NCBI GenBank assembly: GCA_900475325.1
Contig: LS483371.1
Location: forward strand, 1,240,001 to 1,304,000
Direction: 5' to 3'
DNA length: 64,000 nucleotides
Source: Paucimonas lemoignei
GTDB taxonomy: Bacteria; Pseudomonadota; Gammaproteobacteria; Pseudomonadales; Pseudomonadaceae
In this document: in pieces, positions 46,767 through 56,111 of the stretch
How the letters are laid out: each line of letters begins with the position of its first letter
Numbering within the stretch: position 1 is the stretch's first letter
The notes under the pieces: model-generated
Told to the model about the DNA's origin: nothing
What the model saw: the letters and a program-made list of their open reading frames with translations, nothing else
Databases searched by the model: none
Position numbers and translations under genes: made by a program

Positions 46767-49373
46767 TCAGATATCCCAGACCACATTGATCGCGAAGTTG
46801 CGACCTGGCTGGGTCAGGCGATCCAGGTTGGCTGGCGCCGTGACACCCGCTTCGCCAACGCCGTCGTAGCCGCGCACGTCGTCCCACTGCCAGTACTTCT
46901 TGTCAGTGAGGTTGTACAGCCCGGCATTAAGGGTCACGTCATCGGTGACTTTGTAAAAGCCGGTCAGATCAAGCACGCCGAAACCCGGGGTCTTGAACTG
47001 GCTCGACGAGCCATCCGGCGCATGGAAGTTACTGTCGTCCACGCGGGTCTTGCGCTTGACCAGCGTCCAGCTCAATAGCCCGCCGTAATTGTCCTGGTCG
47101 TAGCCCAGGCCCAGCACGCCAGTCAGCGGGTTGATGCTGTTGATCGGCTGGCCGTTGTCGTCGTTTCGTCCGTACAGATAGGTTGCAGCGCCACGGGCAT
47201 AGAGGCCTTCAGGTGCGCCGAATGCATCCAGGTTCAGGCGACCCTTGAGTTCCAGCCCCTTGATGGTGGCGTGGGCAATATTGTTGGACTGGAAAACGGC
47301 TTGGGTAGCGGTTGCGGGCTGGATCGCGTCGTCGTTGATGAAGTCGCGATATTTGTTGTAGAACACTGCCACGTCAAAGCTGCCAGCATCGAAATGCCCG
47401 CGCAGGCCGGTCTCGTAGCTTTTGCTTTTTTCCGGCTCCAGATCCGGATTGGGCTGAACGAGGTAGCCGGTTTGCAGGTTTTCGAAGCGGCCGTACAAGG
47501 CTTTGGCGCTGGGCGTGCGGAAACCTTCCGCGTACTGGCCGTACCAGGTGTATTGCTCGCTGAGGGCATAGGTCACGCCAAGCTTGGGTGACAGGCGATG
47601 CCAGTTTTTGCTTTCGTCGCTGACCGCGCCGCCGCCGGTGGGGTTGGCGGTGTTGAGGAATTGCTGAGTGATGTGCGGATCCAGACGGGTGTAGTCGTAA
47701 CGCACGCCCGGCAGGAAGGTCCAGTCGTTCCAGCGGATTTCATCCTGGGCAAACAGGCTGTAAGTATTGATGGTCGGGTCGGGGAAATCGCTGGACGGTG
47801 TCAGGCTGTCCGAAGCCGTCGGGCTTGTTGCGCCGATCACCCGGCACGTGCCCAAAACGGCTGCGCAGGTCGCGCCGCCGCTGCGCAGGCCGGTGACTTT
47901 CTGCTGCTTGAAGGTGGTGCCGTAAGTCAGCAGATGGTCGGTATCGGCGATGCTGAAGGCTTTGTCCAGTTGCGCATCGAACACCCACTGACGTTCCTTG
48001 TAGGTGGTGTCCCGCGTGCGCCATACGTCCCTGGAGCCCGGCACATAGCGTTCCAGGGTGCTCTGGTCGGTCTTGGCGATCTGGTAGTTCAGGCTCCATT
48101 TGACGTTGTCGACCAGCAGGCTGTTGAGCTCGAAACTGTTCTCGACGCCAATACGCTCGCGGCTGATGGTGTCGTTGCCAGTGCGGCCGCGATAGAAACC
48201 AAAACCGCTGCCCGCGTTGAAAGGCCCGCCCACGGCGCTCAGTTGGTTAGTGTCGCGGTCGTCCTTGAATTTCTCGTAGGTCAGGCCCAGGCGCGAGCCT
48301 TCGTTGTAATTCCAGCCGAGTTTGGCCAGCACGTTGGTGGTGCGTGCATCTTCCGGGTTGGCCTCGGTGCGTTGCAGGCCCGTGCCACCGTTACCGCCGT
48401 AGGACTCGGTTTCGTGGCCGTTGCGCTGGCTGACATGCAGCAGCGCGTCGACATCACCCTGGCGACCGGCGACGGTACCGGAAGTCAGCCAACTGTCGTC
48501 GGCAGAGCTGTAGCCGGTTTTCAGGCGTGCGCCCACATCCTTGCCGTCCTTGATGATGTCGTCGGCATCCAGCGTGTAATAGCTGACTGCGCCGCCAATG
48601 GCGCTGCTGCCGTACAGGGCCGAGGCCGGACCGCGCAGAATTTCCACGCGCTTGACGATTTCCGGGTCCACGTAATTGCGATGGGTGTTGGCGTACGGGC
48701 CGGAGAAATAGTTGTCCGGCACTTCAACGCCGTCCACTTGAGTCAGGATGCGGTTGCCGTCGATGCCGCGAATGTTGTAGCCCGTGGTTCCGGAACGCTG
48801 ACCTGCACCGCCCACGGAAATGCCCGGTTCGAAGCGCACCAGGTCACGGATGGTGTTGACGTTCTGGCGGTCCAGTTCGGCGCGGTCATGCACCGATACT
48901 GAACTCGGCACCGAGGTCACGTCCTGTGCCTGACGGGTGGCGCTGACGGTGATCTGCTCCAGCGCGACAACCCCGGCGCTGCGCTTCTCCAGTACCACGT
49001 TGTTGTTGCCCAGGTTGCGATAGCCCAGATGGGTGCCGGCCAACAGTCGCTCCAGTGCCTTGCCCGGTGGCAGAGAGCCGTTTACGCCAGGGGAGGTGAC
49101 GTTGTTGGCCAGGTTCGATGTCAGGCCAACCTGCCAGCCGGTCACGCGGCTGAATTCGTTGAGGGCAGACGCCAGCGGTTGCTGTGCAATGGCGAACGAG
49201 TAGGTGCCTCCGGCGCGTGCTGCGGGTATTTCGCTCGCACTGGCAGCCTGCGTGGCGCTTGACCAGGTAGCGCCGGTCAGGACCGCGAGGGTCAACAGCG
49301 ACAGGGCGAATGTCTGCAACCCGGTGTGGCTGGTCAGTGGCAGATGCGTGACGGGATCAAGCGTGGACGGCAT
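46767..49373 (-). CDS. hxuA: TonB-dependent heme/hemoprotein receptor with STN signalling domain (HxuA-like)
   Basis: 868 residues from ATG 49373 (SD GGAG). After the signal peptide an STN domain (about 56-131, FAIAQQPLASALNEFSRVTG) contacts the anti-sigma factor. Then come the TonB box (EQITVSA), plug (NVNTIRDLVRFEPGISVGG, VERVEIL-like VKRVEILRGPASALYGSSAIGG) and barrel. The heme-receptor FRAP/NPNL-type region is visible as FRTPSAKALYGRF and PNPDLEPEKS. It ends NFAINVVWDI. With the FecR-like and ECF genes just upstream it matches the P. aeruginosa hxuI-hxuR-hxuA layout. A weak Fur-like AT-rich sequence lies near 49421-49440. Confidence 0.88.
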   Translation of the reverse strand: MPSTLDPVTHLPLTSHTGLQTFALSLLTLAVLTGATWSSATQAASASEIPAARAGGTYSFAIAQQPLASALNEFSRVTGWQVGLTSNLANNVTSPGVNGSLPPGKALERLLAGTHLGYRNLGNNNVVLEKRSAGVVALEQITVSATRQAQDVTSVPSSVSVHDRAELDRQNVNTIRDLVRFEPGISVGGAGQRSGTTGYNIRGIDGNRILTQVDGVEVPDNYFSGPYANTHRNYVDPEIVKRVEILRGPASALYGSSAIGGAVSYYTLDADDIIKDGKDVGARLKTGYSSADDSWLTSGTVAGRQGDVDALLHVSQRNGHETESYGGNGGTGLQRTEANPEDARTTNVLAKLGWNYNEGSRLGLTYEKFKDDRDTNQLSAVGGPFNAGSGFGFYRGRTGNDTISRERIGVENSFELNSLLVDNVKWSLNYQIAKTDQSTLERYVPGSRDVWRTRDTTYKERQWVFDAQLDKAFSIADTDHLLTYGTTFKQQKVTGLRSGGATCAAVLGTCRVIGATSPTASDSLTPSSDFPDPTINTYSLFAQDEIRWNDWTFLPGVRYDYTRLDPHITQQFLNTANPTGGGAVSDESKNWHRLSPKLGVTYALSEQYTWYGQYAEGFRTPSAKALYGRFENLQTGYLVQPNPDLEPEKSKSYETGLRGHFDAGSFDVAVFYNKYRDFINDDAIQPATATQAVFQSNNIAHATIKGLELKGRLNLDAFGAPEGLYARGAATYLYGRNDDNGQPINSINPLTGVLGLGYDQDNYGGLLSWTLVKRKTRVDDSNFHAPDGSSSQFKTPGFGVLDLTGFYKVTDDVTLNAGLYNLTDKKYWQWDDVRGYDGVGEAGVTAPANLDRLTQPGRNFAINVVWDI

Positions 49374-49492
49374 CGATAGGGCTCCGTTGTGTTGCTGTCT
49401 TTTTAGTGTATGCAACTTCTGCTAATAAGAATCAGTTGCATTGGCTAAGACGAGACGAGCGACCAACGGTTATCGCGTAAAAATTTATCGAA

Positions 49493-50458
49493 TCAGTTGA
49501 GAATGACCAGCGCCGGCAGCTCATGCATCTGGGCAGAGGTGATCTGCGCCAGGGAGCGGATCACGTCCAGCGGGTTGTCCAGGCGGTAGTTACCGGTGAC
49601 AGCCACCCCTTCAAGCCTGCTGTTGGTGTTGACGATCCAGCCCGGGTAATAGCGCCGCAGCTCGGCCAGGACTTCGCTCATCGGGCAGTTGTCGAACACC
49701 AGTCGGCCGTCGACCCAGGCAAGGTCGGTGGCTTGATCAAGTTTTTCACGATGGCTGAATCCTTCAGGGCCGACGCGAATGCTGTCGCCACTGTCCAGTT
49801 TCACTTCGGCGCTGTCTTGCGGCGAGCGTACCGCCAGCGCGCCGTTTTTCACCTGGATCTGGGCAACGCCATCCTGATAGCGCACCGCGAAATCACCGCT
49901 CCTGGCACGCATGCTCACGCTGCCAGCGAGCACTTCCAGAGGTTGACCCTGGGAGGCCGAGACCTCGAAGAAAGCCTCGCCCTGAAGCAACCGGGCGACT
50001 TTTTTCTCGGCAGTGATATCGCTGGAGAACGCTGAATTGGTGTTGAGCAATACTTTGGAGCCATCGGCCAGTTGCAGGCGCTGGCGTTCACCGACCACGG
50101 TCAGGTGATCGGCCTGCATGCGCAGCCCGAGGTTGCTGAACGTGAACACACCCAGCACCAGGATCGCGGCAGTCGACAGTGGCAACCAATGCGCGCGCAG
50201 ACGTTTGAGCGCACCAGGTTTTACGGGTTTCATTGCCACCGCCGCCTGGGCAACGGGTTGCGAGTGCCAGACGGCTTGCACCCTGGCGAAAGCGTCGCGA
50301 TGCCTGCTGTCAGCCTGCAGCCACTCCTGAAAGCGCGCCTGCTGCCGGGCGTCGGCAGTGTCCAGCTCGATGAGCCAGTCCAAGGCTTGATCCATCGCGC
50401 TGTCGCTCAACACATCCTCGGCAATCGGATGGCTGCGATGGAAGTCAGGGTCCTTCAC
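49493..50458 (-). CDS. hxuR: FecR-family anti-sigma factor (HxuR-like)
   Basis: Single-pass membrane protein that carries the signal from the receptor STN domain to the ECF sigma factor. From GTG 50458 (SD GAGGA 7 bases upstream) it has 321 residues. The cytoplasmic DUF4880 part (ALDWLIELDTADARQQARFQEWLQAD) is followed by one transmembrane helix (LPLSTAAILVLGVFTFSNL, about 92-110), the FecR domain (GERQRLQLADGSKVLLNTNSA) and the C-terminal secretin-like domain (LVFDNCPMSEVLAELRRYYPG). A longer frame to 50524 has no SD. It lies between hxuI and hxuA. Confidence 0.9.
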   Translation of the reverse strand: MKDPDFHRSHPIAEDVLSDSAMDQALDWLIELDTADARQQARFQEWLQADSRHRDAFARVQAVWHSQPVAQAAVAMKPVKPGALKRLRAHWLPLSTAAILVLGVFTFSNLGLRMQADHLTVVGERQRLQLADGSKVLLNTNSAFSSDITAEKKVARLLQGEAFFEVSASQGQPLEVLAGSVSMRARSGDFAVRYQDGVAQIQVKNGALAVRSPQDSAEVKLDSGDSIRVGPEGFSHREKLDQATDLAWVDGRLVFDNCPMSEVLAELRRYYPGWIVNTNSRLEGVAVTGNYRLDNPLDVIRSLAQITSAQMHELPALVILN

Positions 50459-50527
50459 GCGTGGTCCTCGGCGGTTTTTGTTGGGTGGCGGATCGGAGTG
50501 GTATCGGGCAGCAGCCTGCTGCAACCT

Positions 50528-51046
50528 CTAAAGGTGGTCAAGTTTTGTTGCAACTCCGACGCAGATCGCCATGATCAGTTTCAGCTCCTTTTGCACCGTG
50601 CTGGCGGAGACCCCCAACTGGTTGGCGATCTCCAGATAGCTTTCGCCGTTGAGGCGGCTGAGGCTGAAAATCTGCTGTTGGCGGGGCGTCAGGGTCGCCA
50701 GGCTTTTACTCAGGCCTTCGAGCAGGCGGTTGGCGTGAGTCGAGTCTTCGAGGCTGGCGTGGGGCGCGATGACGTTTTCCAGCTCCGCAGGCGCGGCGTC
50801 TTGCACCAGCGTGCGCTCACGAACCCGACGCGCACGCAAATGGTCCAGCGCCAGGTTGCGGGCGGTCTGGAAGATAAAGGGTTCCAGGTGATCGATGGCG
50901 CGGCTGCTCAGCGCGCGAGTGACCCGAAGGTAGGTTTCCTGCAGCAAATCCTCAGCGGTGCAGTGATTGCTCACCATGCGCTGCAACGTGCGCAATAGAA
51001 CCGGCCTGTGAGACACAAAAACTTCGTTTAGACGCGACTGACTCAC
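50528..51046 (-). CDS. hxuI: ECF sigma factor of the iron-starvation class (HxuI-like)
   Basis: 172 residues from GTG 51046 (MSQSRLNEVFVSHRPVLLRT). The frame stays open to 51181, but that extension runs through the Fur box at 51076-51094 and into repeat sequence, so it is not coding. Region 2 (CTAEDLLQETYLRVTRAL, FQTARNLALDHLRARR) and region 4 (LTPRQQQIFSLSRLNGESYLEIANQLGVSASTVQKEL) are complete. It should direct transcription of hxuA when the receptor is occupied and iron is low. Confidence 0.9.
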   Translation of the reverse strand: MSQSRLNEVFVSHRPVLLRTLQRMVSNHCTAEDLLQETYLRVTRALSSRAIDHLEPFIFQTARNLALDHLRARRVRERTLVQDAAPAELENVIAPHASLEDSTHANRLLEGLSKSLATLTPRQQQIFSLSRLNGESYLEIANQLGVSASTVQKELKLIMAICVGVATKLDHL

Positions 51047-51075
51047 AAGGGGAGTACTCGACCGAAAAAGCAGCG

Positions 51076-51094
51076 GATGATAATGCTTATCATC
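51076..51094 (-). promoter_or_regulatory. Fur box of hxuI
   Basis: GATGATAATGCTTATCATC, a 19-bp near-perfect palindrome (arms GATGATAA / TTATCATC) closely matching the Fur consensus, 30 bases upstream of the GTG start. Confidence 0.9.
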
Positions 51095-51142
51095 TACCGC
51101 TTTGGTCAAGTGTTTGATTGTGGCTTCATCAATCTGGGGCGC

Positions 51143-51833
51143 GGTGATCGCCTGTGGCGATTCTACGTCTGCCCGGCCCATTTTCGCAGGGCACCCGATA
51201 GGTTGGCTGGACTCAGAACCTGTGGGAGCGAATTCATTCGCGAAGGCAATTTCAAGACCGGTAGAGATGCGTTGGATGTACCGGCCTCTTCGCGAATGAA
51301 TTCGCTCCCACGGGGTCGGTGATTGTCTTTGGAGATTCTATGTCTGCCCCTTTTTGCTGGGCACCCGATAGGTTGGATTGACTCGGAACCTGTGGGAGCG
51401 AATTCATTCGCGAAGGCAATTTCAGGACCGGTAGAGATGCGTTGGATGCACCGGCCTCTTCGCGAATGAATTCGCTCCCACGGGGTTGGTGATCGTCTTT
51501 GGAGATTTTACGTTTGCGGAACCTTTTTTCGCGGAGCACCCGGTTAAGTTGGCTGGACTCGGAACCTGTGGGAGCGAATTCATTCGCGAAGGCAATTTCA
51601 AGACAGGTAGAGATGTGTCGGATGTACCGGCCTCTTCGCGAATGAATTCGCTCCCACGGGGTCGGTGATTGACTTTGGAGATTCTATGTCTGCCCCTTTT
51701 TGCTGGGCACCCGATAGGTTGGATTGACTCGGAACCTGTGGGAGCGAATTCATTCGCGAAGGCAATTTCAGGACCGGTAGAGATGCGTTGGATGGAACGG
51801 CCTCTTCGCGAATGAATTCGCTCCCACGGGGGC
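51143..51833. repeat. Tandem array of four ~172-bp units, each with a REP pair
   Basis: Units start at about 51143, 51318, 51488 and 51664 (periods 169-176 bp). Each has a GGTGAT..TTTGGAGATT..GTCTGCCC spacer, a GGGCACCCGATAGGTTGG-type segment, then a REP pair GTGGGAGCGAATTCATTCGC ... GCGAATGAATTCGCTCCCAC. Units 2 and 4 are nearly identical. Unit 3 has a diverged spacer. No gene is supported; the open frames here are repetitive and follow the palindromes. The whole 51047-51947 gap is this array plus the next REP. Confidence 0.9.
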
Positions 51834-51858
51834 GGGAATCGTCTGTGAAAATTGCACC

Positions 51859-51933
51859 CTGTAGGAGCTGCCGAAGGCTGCGAACAGGGCATTCCTGAAA
51901 CACCGCTATCGCAGCCTTCGGCAGCTCCTACAC
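51859..51933. repeat. REP-type palindrome pair
   Basis: CTGTAGGAGCTGCCGAAGGC and its inverse GCCTTCGGCAGCTCCTACA, between the tandem array and the gap stop codon. Confidence 0.88.
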
Positions 51934-51947
51934 AAACTCCGCGTTGT

Positions 51948-52949
51948 TTATTCCGCGTTATGCAGCGCCAGGCAGTTATCCAGCATGCGGTTGGAGAACG
52001 CCCATTCGTTGTCGTACCAGGCCAGGACCTTGAGCAGTTTGCCGCTGGATTTGGTGTGGTTGGCGTCGAAAATCGACGACAGCGGGTTGTGATTGAAGTC
52101 GTGGGATACCAGCGGCAAGGTGTTGTAACCCAGCACTTTCGAATGCTGGCTGGCTTCCTTCATGAGCGCGTTGACTTCATCAGCAGTGACCTCACGGGTC
52201 AGTTGCACAGTCAGGTCCACCAGCGACACATTGATCACCGGCACACGCACCGCCATGCCCGTCAGTTTGCCTGCCAGCTCTGGCAGCACCAGGCCAACGG
52301 CTTCAGCAGCGCCGGTCTTGCTCGGGATCATCGACTGGGTGGCCGAACGTGCGCGGTACGGATCGGTGTGGTAGACGTCGATCAGGTTCTGATCGTTGGT
52401 GTAGGCATGGATGGTGGTCATCAGGCCGCTTTCGATACCCAGTTCGCGGTGCAGCACTTGCGCGACCGGCGCCAGGCAGTTGGTGGTGCACGATGCGCTG
52501 GAAATGATCTGATGCGACTGGCGCAGGGTGTCGTGGTTCACACCATAGACGATGGTCGCGTCGGCACCTTTGGCCGGGGCCGAGATAATGACCTTGCGAG
52601 CACCGGCAGTCAGGTGCGCAGCGGCTTTGGTGCGATCGGTGAACAGCCCGGTGCATTCAAAAACTACGTCAACGTTCTGGGCTTTCCAGGGCAGGTCGAC
52701 AGGGTTGCGAATGGCACTGACCGCAATACGGTCACCATTGACCGTCAGGCTCTCGCTGTCACACTCGACCGTGCCGGAAAACGGCCCGTGAACGGTGTCG
52801 AAGCGCAGCAGGTGGGCGTTCATCTCGCTGTCGCCCAGATCGTTGATGGCGACGACCTGCAGGTCTTGCCGGTAGCCTTGGGTATACAGTGCTCGCAGGA
52901 CGTTGCGGCCGATGCGGCCAAAACCATTGATTGCAATACGAAGAGTCAT
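51948..52949 (-). CDS. gap: Glyceraldehyde-3-phosphate dehydrogenase, type I
   Basis: Catabolic NAD-linked GAPDH of the lower Entner-Doudoroff route. 333 residues: [10 protein letters not shown] (NAD-binding loop), active-site Cys154 in SASCTTNCL, and the C-terminal [15 protein letters not shown]. It is divergent from edd. A HexR-site match and a Crc/Hfq-type A-rich motif lie in the short leader, as expected for a glucose-induced central enzyme. It is the equivalent of the P. aeruginosa gapA next to edd. Confidence 0.96.
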   Translation of the reverse strand: MTLRIAINGFGRIGRNVLRALYTQGYRQDLQVVAINDLGDSEMNAHLLRFDTVHGPFSGTVECDSESLTVNGDRIAVSAIRNPVDLPWKAQNVDVVFECTGLFTDRTKAAAHLTAGARKVIISAPAKGADATIVYGVNHDTLRQSHQIISSASCTTNCLAPVAQVLHRELGIESGLMTTIHAYTNDQNLIDVYHTDPYRARSATQSMIPSKTGAAEAVGLVLPELAGKLTGMAVRVPVINVSLVDLTVQLTREVTADEVNALMKEASQHSKVLGYNTLPLVSHDFNHNPLSSIFDANHTKSSGKLLKVLAWYDNEWAFSNRMLDNCLALHNAE

Positions 52950-52968
52950 ACAGCCGTCCTTTCTAAAT

Positions 52969-52976
52969 TTGTTGTT
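52969..52976 (-). promoter_or_regulatory. Crc/Hfq-type A-rich motif in the gap leader
   Basis: AACAACAA (AANAANAA pattern) on the minus strand, 20 bases upstream of the gap ATG and overlapping the HexR site. If transcribed, it would be a site for Crc/Hfq translational repression. Confidence 0.5.
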
Positions 52977-52986
52977 GGAATTACAA
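52972..52986. promoter_or_regulatory. HexR operator of gap
   Basis: TTGTTGGAATTACAA fits the HexR consensus TTGT-N7/8-ACAA described in Pseudomonas putida. It lies 23 bases upstream of gap. Confidence 0.75.
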
Positions 52987-53033
52987 GATTATTCGCATAG
53001 AAATAGAAAACAAGCCTTTTTAATGGCAATATT

Positions 53034-53048
53034 TTGTTTTACCTACAA
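53034..53048. promoter_or_regulatory. HexR operator of edd
   Basis: TTGTTTTACCTACAA fits TTGT-N7-ACAA and lies about 120 bases upstream of edd. It is a second site in the divergent gap-edd spacer (52950-53169). Confidence 0.72.
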
Positions 53049-53169
53049 CGAGAAGCCTGTAAGGCCAACACAGTTGATCGAGATCAAGCTTTTACAGACA
53101 AGGCGTGTGCCTCGATATCTGACGCGGTCTTAAACGGGTGACCACCTACGTTAGCCTGGAGTTCAGCAC

Positions 53170-54996
53170 ATGCATCCCCGCATTCTTGAGGTAACCGAAC
53201 GGCTGATAGCCCGCAGTCGCGAAACACGTGAGCGCTATCTTCAACTGATTCGAGGCGCCGCGAGCGACGGCCCGATGCGTGGCAAACTGCAATGCGCCAA
53301 TTTCGCCCACGGCGTCGCGGCTTGTGGCCCGGAAGACAAAAACAGCCTGCGCATGATGAACGCCGCCAACGTGGCGATCATTTCTTCCTACAACGACATG
53401 CTCTCGGCGCATCAGCCCTACGAGCACTTCCCGAATCAGATCAAACAGGCTTTACGTGACATTGGTTCGGTCGGTCAGTTTGCCGGTGGCGTGCCCGCCA
53501 TGTGCGACGGCGTGACCCAGGGCGAACCGGGCATGGAGCTGGGCATCGCCAGCCGCGAAATCATCGCCATGTCCACGGCTATCGCTTTGTCCCACAACAT
53601 GTTCGATGCTGCCCTGATGCTGGGGATCTGCGACAAGATCGTGCCGGGCCTGATGATGGGTTCGCTGCGCTTCGGCCACCTGCCGACGATTTTCATCCCC
53701 GGCGGGCCGATGGTGTCGGGCATTTCCAACAAGGAAAAAGCCGACGTCCGCCAGCGTTATGCCGAAGGCAAGGCGACTCGCGAGGAGCTGCTGGATTCGG
53801 AAATGAAGTCCTACCACGGCCCCGGCACCTGCACCTTCTACGGCACGGCCAACACCAATCAGCTGCTGATGGAAGTGATGGGGCTGCACTTGCCCGGCTC
53901 GTCATTCATCAACCCTTACACCCCGTTGCGCGATGCGCTGACCGTCGAGGCGGCGCAGCAGGTCACGCGCATGACCAAGCAGAGCGGCAATTTCATGCCC
54001 ATCGGCGAGATCGTCGACGAGCGCGCGCTGGTCAATTCCATCGTCGCACTGCACGCCACTGGCGGCTCGACCAACCACACGCTGCACATGCCCGCCATTG
54101 CTCAAGCTGCGGGTATTCAGCTGACCTGGCAGGACATGGCGGACCTGTCCGAAGTGGTTCCGACCCTGACCCACGTCTACCCGAACGGTAAAGCCGACAT
54201 CAACCACTTCCAGGCCGCGGGCGGCATGTCGTTCCTGATTCGTGAACTGCTCGAAGCCGGTTATCTGCATGAGGACGTCAATACGGTGATGGGGCGTGGC
54301 CTGAGCCGCTATACCCAGGAGCCGTTTCTGGAAGATGGCAAGCTGGTATGGCGTGAAGGGCCGATTGAAAGCCTGGATGAAAACATTCTGCGCCCGGTGG
54401 CCAACCCGTTCTCACTGGAAGGTGGTCTGCGTGTCATGGAAGGCAACCTCGGGCGCGGCGTGATGAAAGTCTCTGCCGTAGCGCTTGAGCATCAGGTGGT
54501 GCAGGCCCCGGCGAAGGTGTTCCAGGATCAGCAGGATCTGGCCGACGCTTTCAAGGCGGGCGAGCTGGAGTGTGACTTTGTGGCGGTGATGCGTTTTCAG
54601 GGGCCGCGCTCCAACGGCATGCCCGAGCTACACAAAATGACACCATTTCTTGGGGTCTTGCAGGACCGTGGTTTCAAGGTCGCGTTAGTGACCGATGGGC
54701 GCATGTCGGGCGCGTCAGGCAAGATCCCTGCGGCCATACATGTGTGCCCGGAAGCCTTTGATGGTGGCCCTTTGGCATTGGTTCGGGATGGAGACATCAT
54801 CCGCGTCGATGGGGTAAAAGGAACATTGCAAGTTCTGGTTGAACCGGCAGAATTGGCCGCCAGAGAACCTGCAATCGGGCACCTGGACAACGGCGTGGGC
54901 TGTGGTCGGGAGCTGTTCGGTTTCATGCGCATGGCCTTCAGCTCCGCAGAGCAGGGCGCCAGCGCCTTTACCTCGAATCTGGAGACGCTCAAGTGA
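53170..54996 (+). CDS. edd: 6-Phosphogluconate dehydratase
   Basis: Fe-S dehydratase converting 6-phosphogluconate to KDPG, the first dedicated step of the Entner-Doudoroff pathway. 608 residues, full length: [45 protein letters not shown], the Cys-containing [18 protein letters not shown] and [13 protein letters not shown], and [20 protein letters not shown] near the C-terminus. It is the first gene of the edd-glk-gltR-gtrS run. glk starts inside its stop. HexR should repress it in the absence of KDPG. Confidence 0.97.
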   Translation: MHPRILEVTERLIARSRETRERYLQLIRGAASDGPMRGKLQCANFAHGVAACGPEDKNSLRMMNAANVAIISSYNDMLSAHQPYEHFPNQIKQALRDIGSVGQFAGGVPAMCDGVTQGEPGMELGIASREIIAMSTAIALSHNMFDAALMLGICDKIVPGLMMGSLRFGHLPTIFIPGGPMVSGISNKEKADVRQRYAEGKATREELLDSEMKSYHGPGTCTFYGTANTNQLLMEVMGLHLPGSSFINPYTPLRDALTVEAAQQVTRMTKQSGNFMPIGEIVDERALVNSIVALHATGGSTNHTLHMPAIAQAAGIQLTWQDMADLSEVVPTLTHVYPNGKADINHFQAAGGMSFLIRELLEAGYLHEDVNTVMGRGLSRYTQEPFLEDGKLVWREGPIESLDENILRPVANPFSLEGGLRVMEGNLGRGVMKVSAVALEHQVVQAPAKVFQDQQDLADAFKAGELECDFVAVMRFQGPRSNGMPELHKMTPFLGVLQDRGFKVALVTDGRMSGASGKIPAAIHVCPEAFDGGPLALVRDGDIIRVDGVKGTLQVLVEPAELAAREPAIGHLDNGVGCGRELFGFMRMAFSSAEQGASAFTSNLETLK

Positions 54997-55970
54997 AGTT
55001 GGCCCTGGTCGGTGATATTGGCGGTACCAATGCACGTTTTGCCATTTGGGAAGACGACAAACTGCATTCAATCCGGGTATTCCCGACTATCGATTACGCC
55101 AGTCCGGAAAAGGCCGTCGAGGTCTACATGCAGGACCTCGAATTGCAGCGCGGCGATATCGGGCTGGTTTGCCTCGCCGTGGCGGGCCCGGTGGACGGCG
55201 ATGAATTCCATTTCACCAACAGTAACTGGCGGCTCAGCAAGTCGGCGTTCTGCGCCAACCTGAAAGTCGACGAGTTGTTGTTGATCAACGATTTCAGCGC
55301 CATGGCGCTGGGCATGACGCGCCTGGGTGATGATGAGTACCTGACCATTTGCCACGGCATCGGTGAAGCGGACCGGCCGCGTGTGGTAATCGGCCCAGGG
55401 ACCGGACTGGGCATTGGTACCTTGCTCAGCGTCGGTGTTAACCACTGGATGGCCTTGCCGGGTGAGGGCGGGCATGCAGACTTGCCGATCGGCAATGCCC
55501 GGGAAGCCATGCTGTGGATGCGCATGATGGCTGACATCGAACATGTCAGTGCCGAAACCGTACTCAGTGGCGCAGGGCTGTTGCGGCTGTATCAGGTCAG
55601 CTGTGCGCTCGACGACGTCGAGCCGGTGCACAAATCTCCGGCGGCCATTACTTCGGCAGCCGAGGCTGGCGAGCCGGTGGCGGCAGCGGTGCTGGAGCAA
55701 TTCTGTGTCTTTCTGGGGCGAGTGGCAGGCAACAACGTCCTCACTGTCGGCGGGCGCGGCGGTGTATACATCGTGGGCGGCGTGGTGCCACGCTTTGTCG
55801 ACTTCTTCATGAACAGCGGCTTCAGGCGCGCGTTCGGTGAAAAGGGCGTGATGAGCGATTACTTCAAAGGCATTCCGGTCTGGCTGGTGACGGCTGAGTA
55901 CCCGGGGCTGATGGGCGCAGGTGTGGCGTTGCAGCAGGCGTTTGGTGAAGAGCGGGAAATAGAGATTTAA
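54993..55970 (+). CDS. glk: Glucokinase
   Basis: Phosphorylates cytoplasmic glucose imported by the gts ABC system. 325 residues of the bacterial Glk (PF02685) type: [17 protein letters not shown] (phosphate 1), [13 protein letters not shown] (catalytic Asp), [14 protein letters not shown], and [12 protein letters not shown]. The GTG start overlaps the edd stop (GTGA), so expression is coupled. The adenosine motif [19 protein letters not shown] is near the C-terminus. A REP pair follows before gltR. Confidence 0.96.
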   Translation: MKLALVGDIGGTNARFAIWEDDKLHSIRVFPTIDYASPEKAVEVYMQDLELQRGDIGLVCLAVAGPVDGDEFHFTNSNWRLSKSAFCANLKVDELLLINDFSAMALGMTRLGDDEYLTICHGIGEADRPRVVIGPGTGLGIGTLLSVGVNHWMALPGEGGHADLPIGNAREAMLWMRMMADIEHVSAETVLSGAGLLRLYQVSCALDDVEPVHKSPAAITSAAEAGEPVAAAVLEQFCVFLGRVAGNNVLTVGGRGGVYIVGGVVPRFVDFFMNSGFRRAFGEKGVMSDYFKGIPVWLVTAEYPGLMGAGVALQQAFGEEREIEI

Positions 55971-55976
55971 ACACCC

Positions 55977-56050
55977 GGTAGGAGCTGCCGAAGGCTGTGA
56001 AAGCATCTGTCTGAAACATCGCCGTTCGCAGCCTTCGGCAGCTCCTACAG
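55977..56050. repeat. REP-type palindrome pair
   Basis: GGTAGGAGCTGCCGAAGGCTG and its inverse CAGCCTTCGGCAGCTCCTAC (20 bases shown), in the glk-gltR spacer. It may separate mRNA levels of edd-glk and gltR-gtrS. Confidence 0.85.
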
Positions 56051-56111
56051 GGCTGTGTGGTTCCAGGATTCATCACTAACAATAACGATTCATGCAACAA
56101 GGAAGACCCCA

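Noticed and set aside
49421..49440. Fur box before hxuA
   Set aside because: CTAATAAGAATCAGTTGC is only partly like the consensus and not palindromic. hxuA is more likely driven by HxuI. Mentioned only as weak.
51143..51833. CRISPR array considered for the regularly spaced repeats
   Set aside because: Units are about 172 bp with conserved spacers and internal REP palindromes. There is no 23-37 bp repeat/unique spacer pattern and no cas genes.
51252..51903. 95-156 codon open frames in the REP array
   Set aside because: They are translations of the tandem repeat, with internally repeated peptides that simply follow the palindromes.
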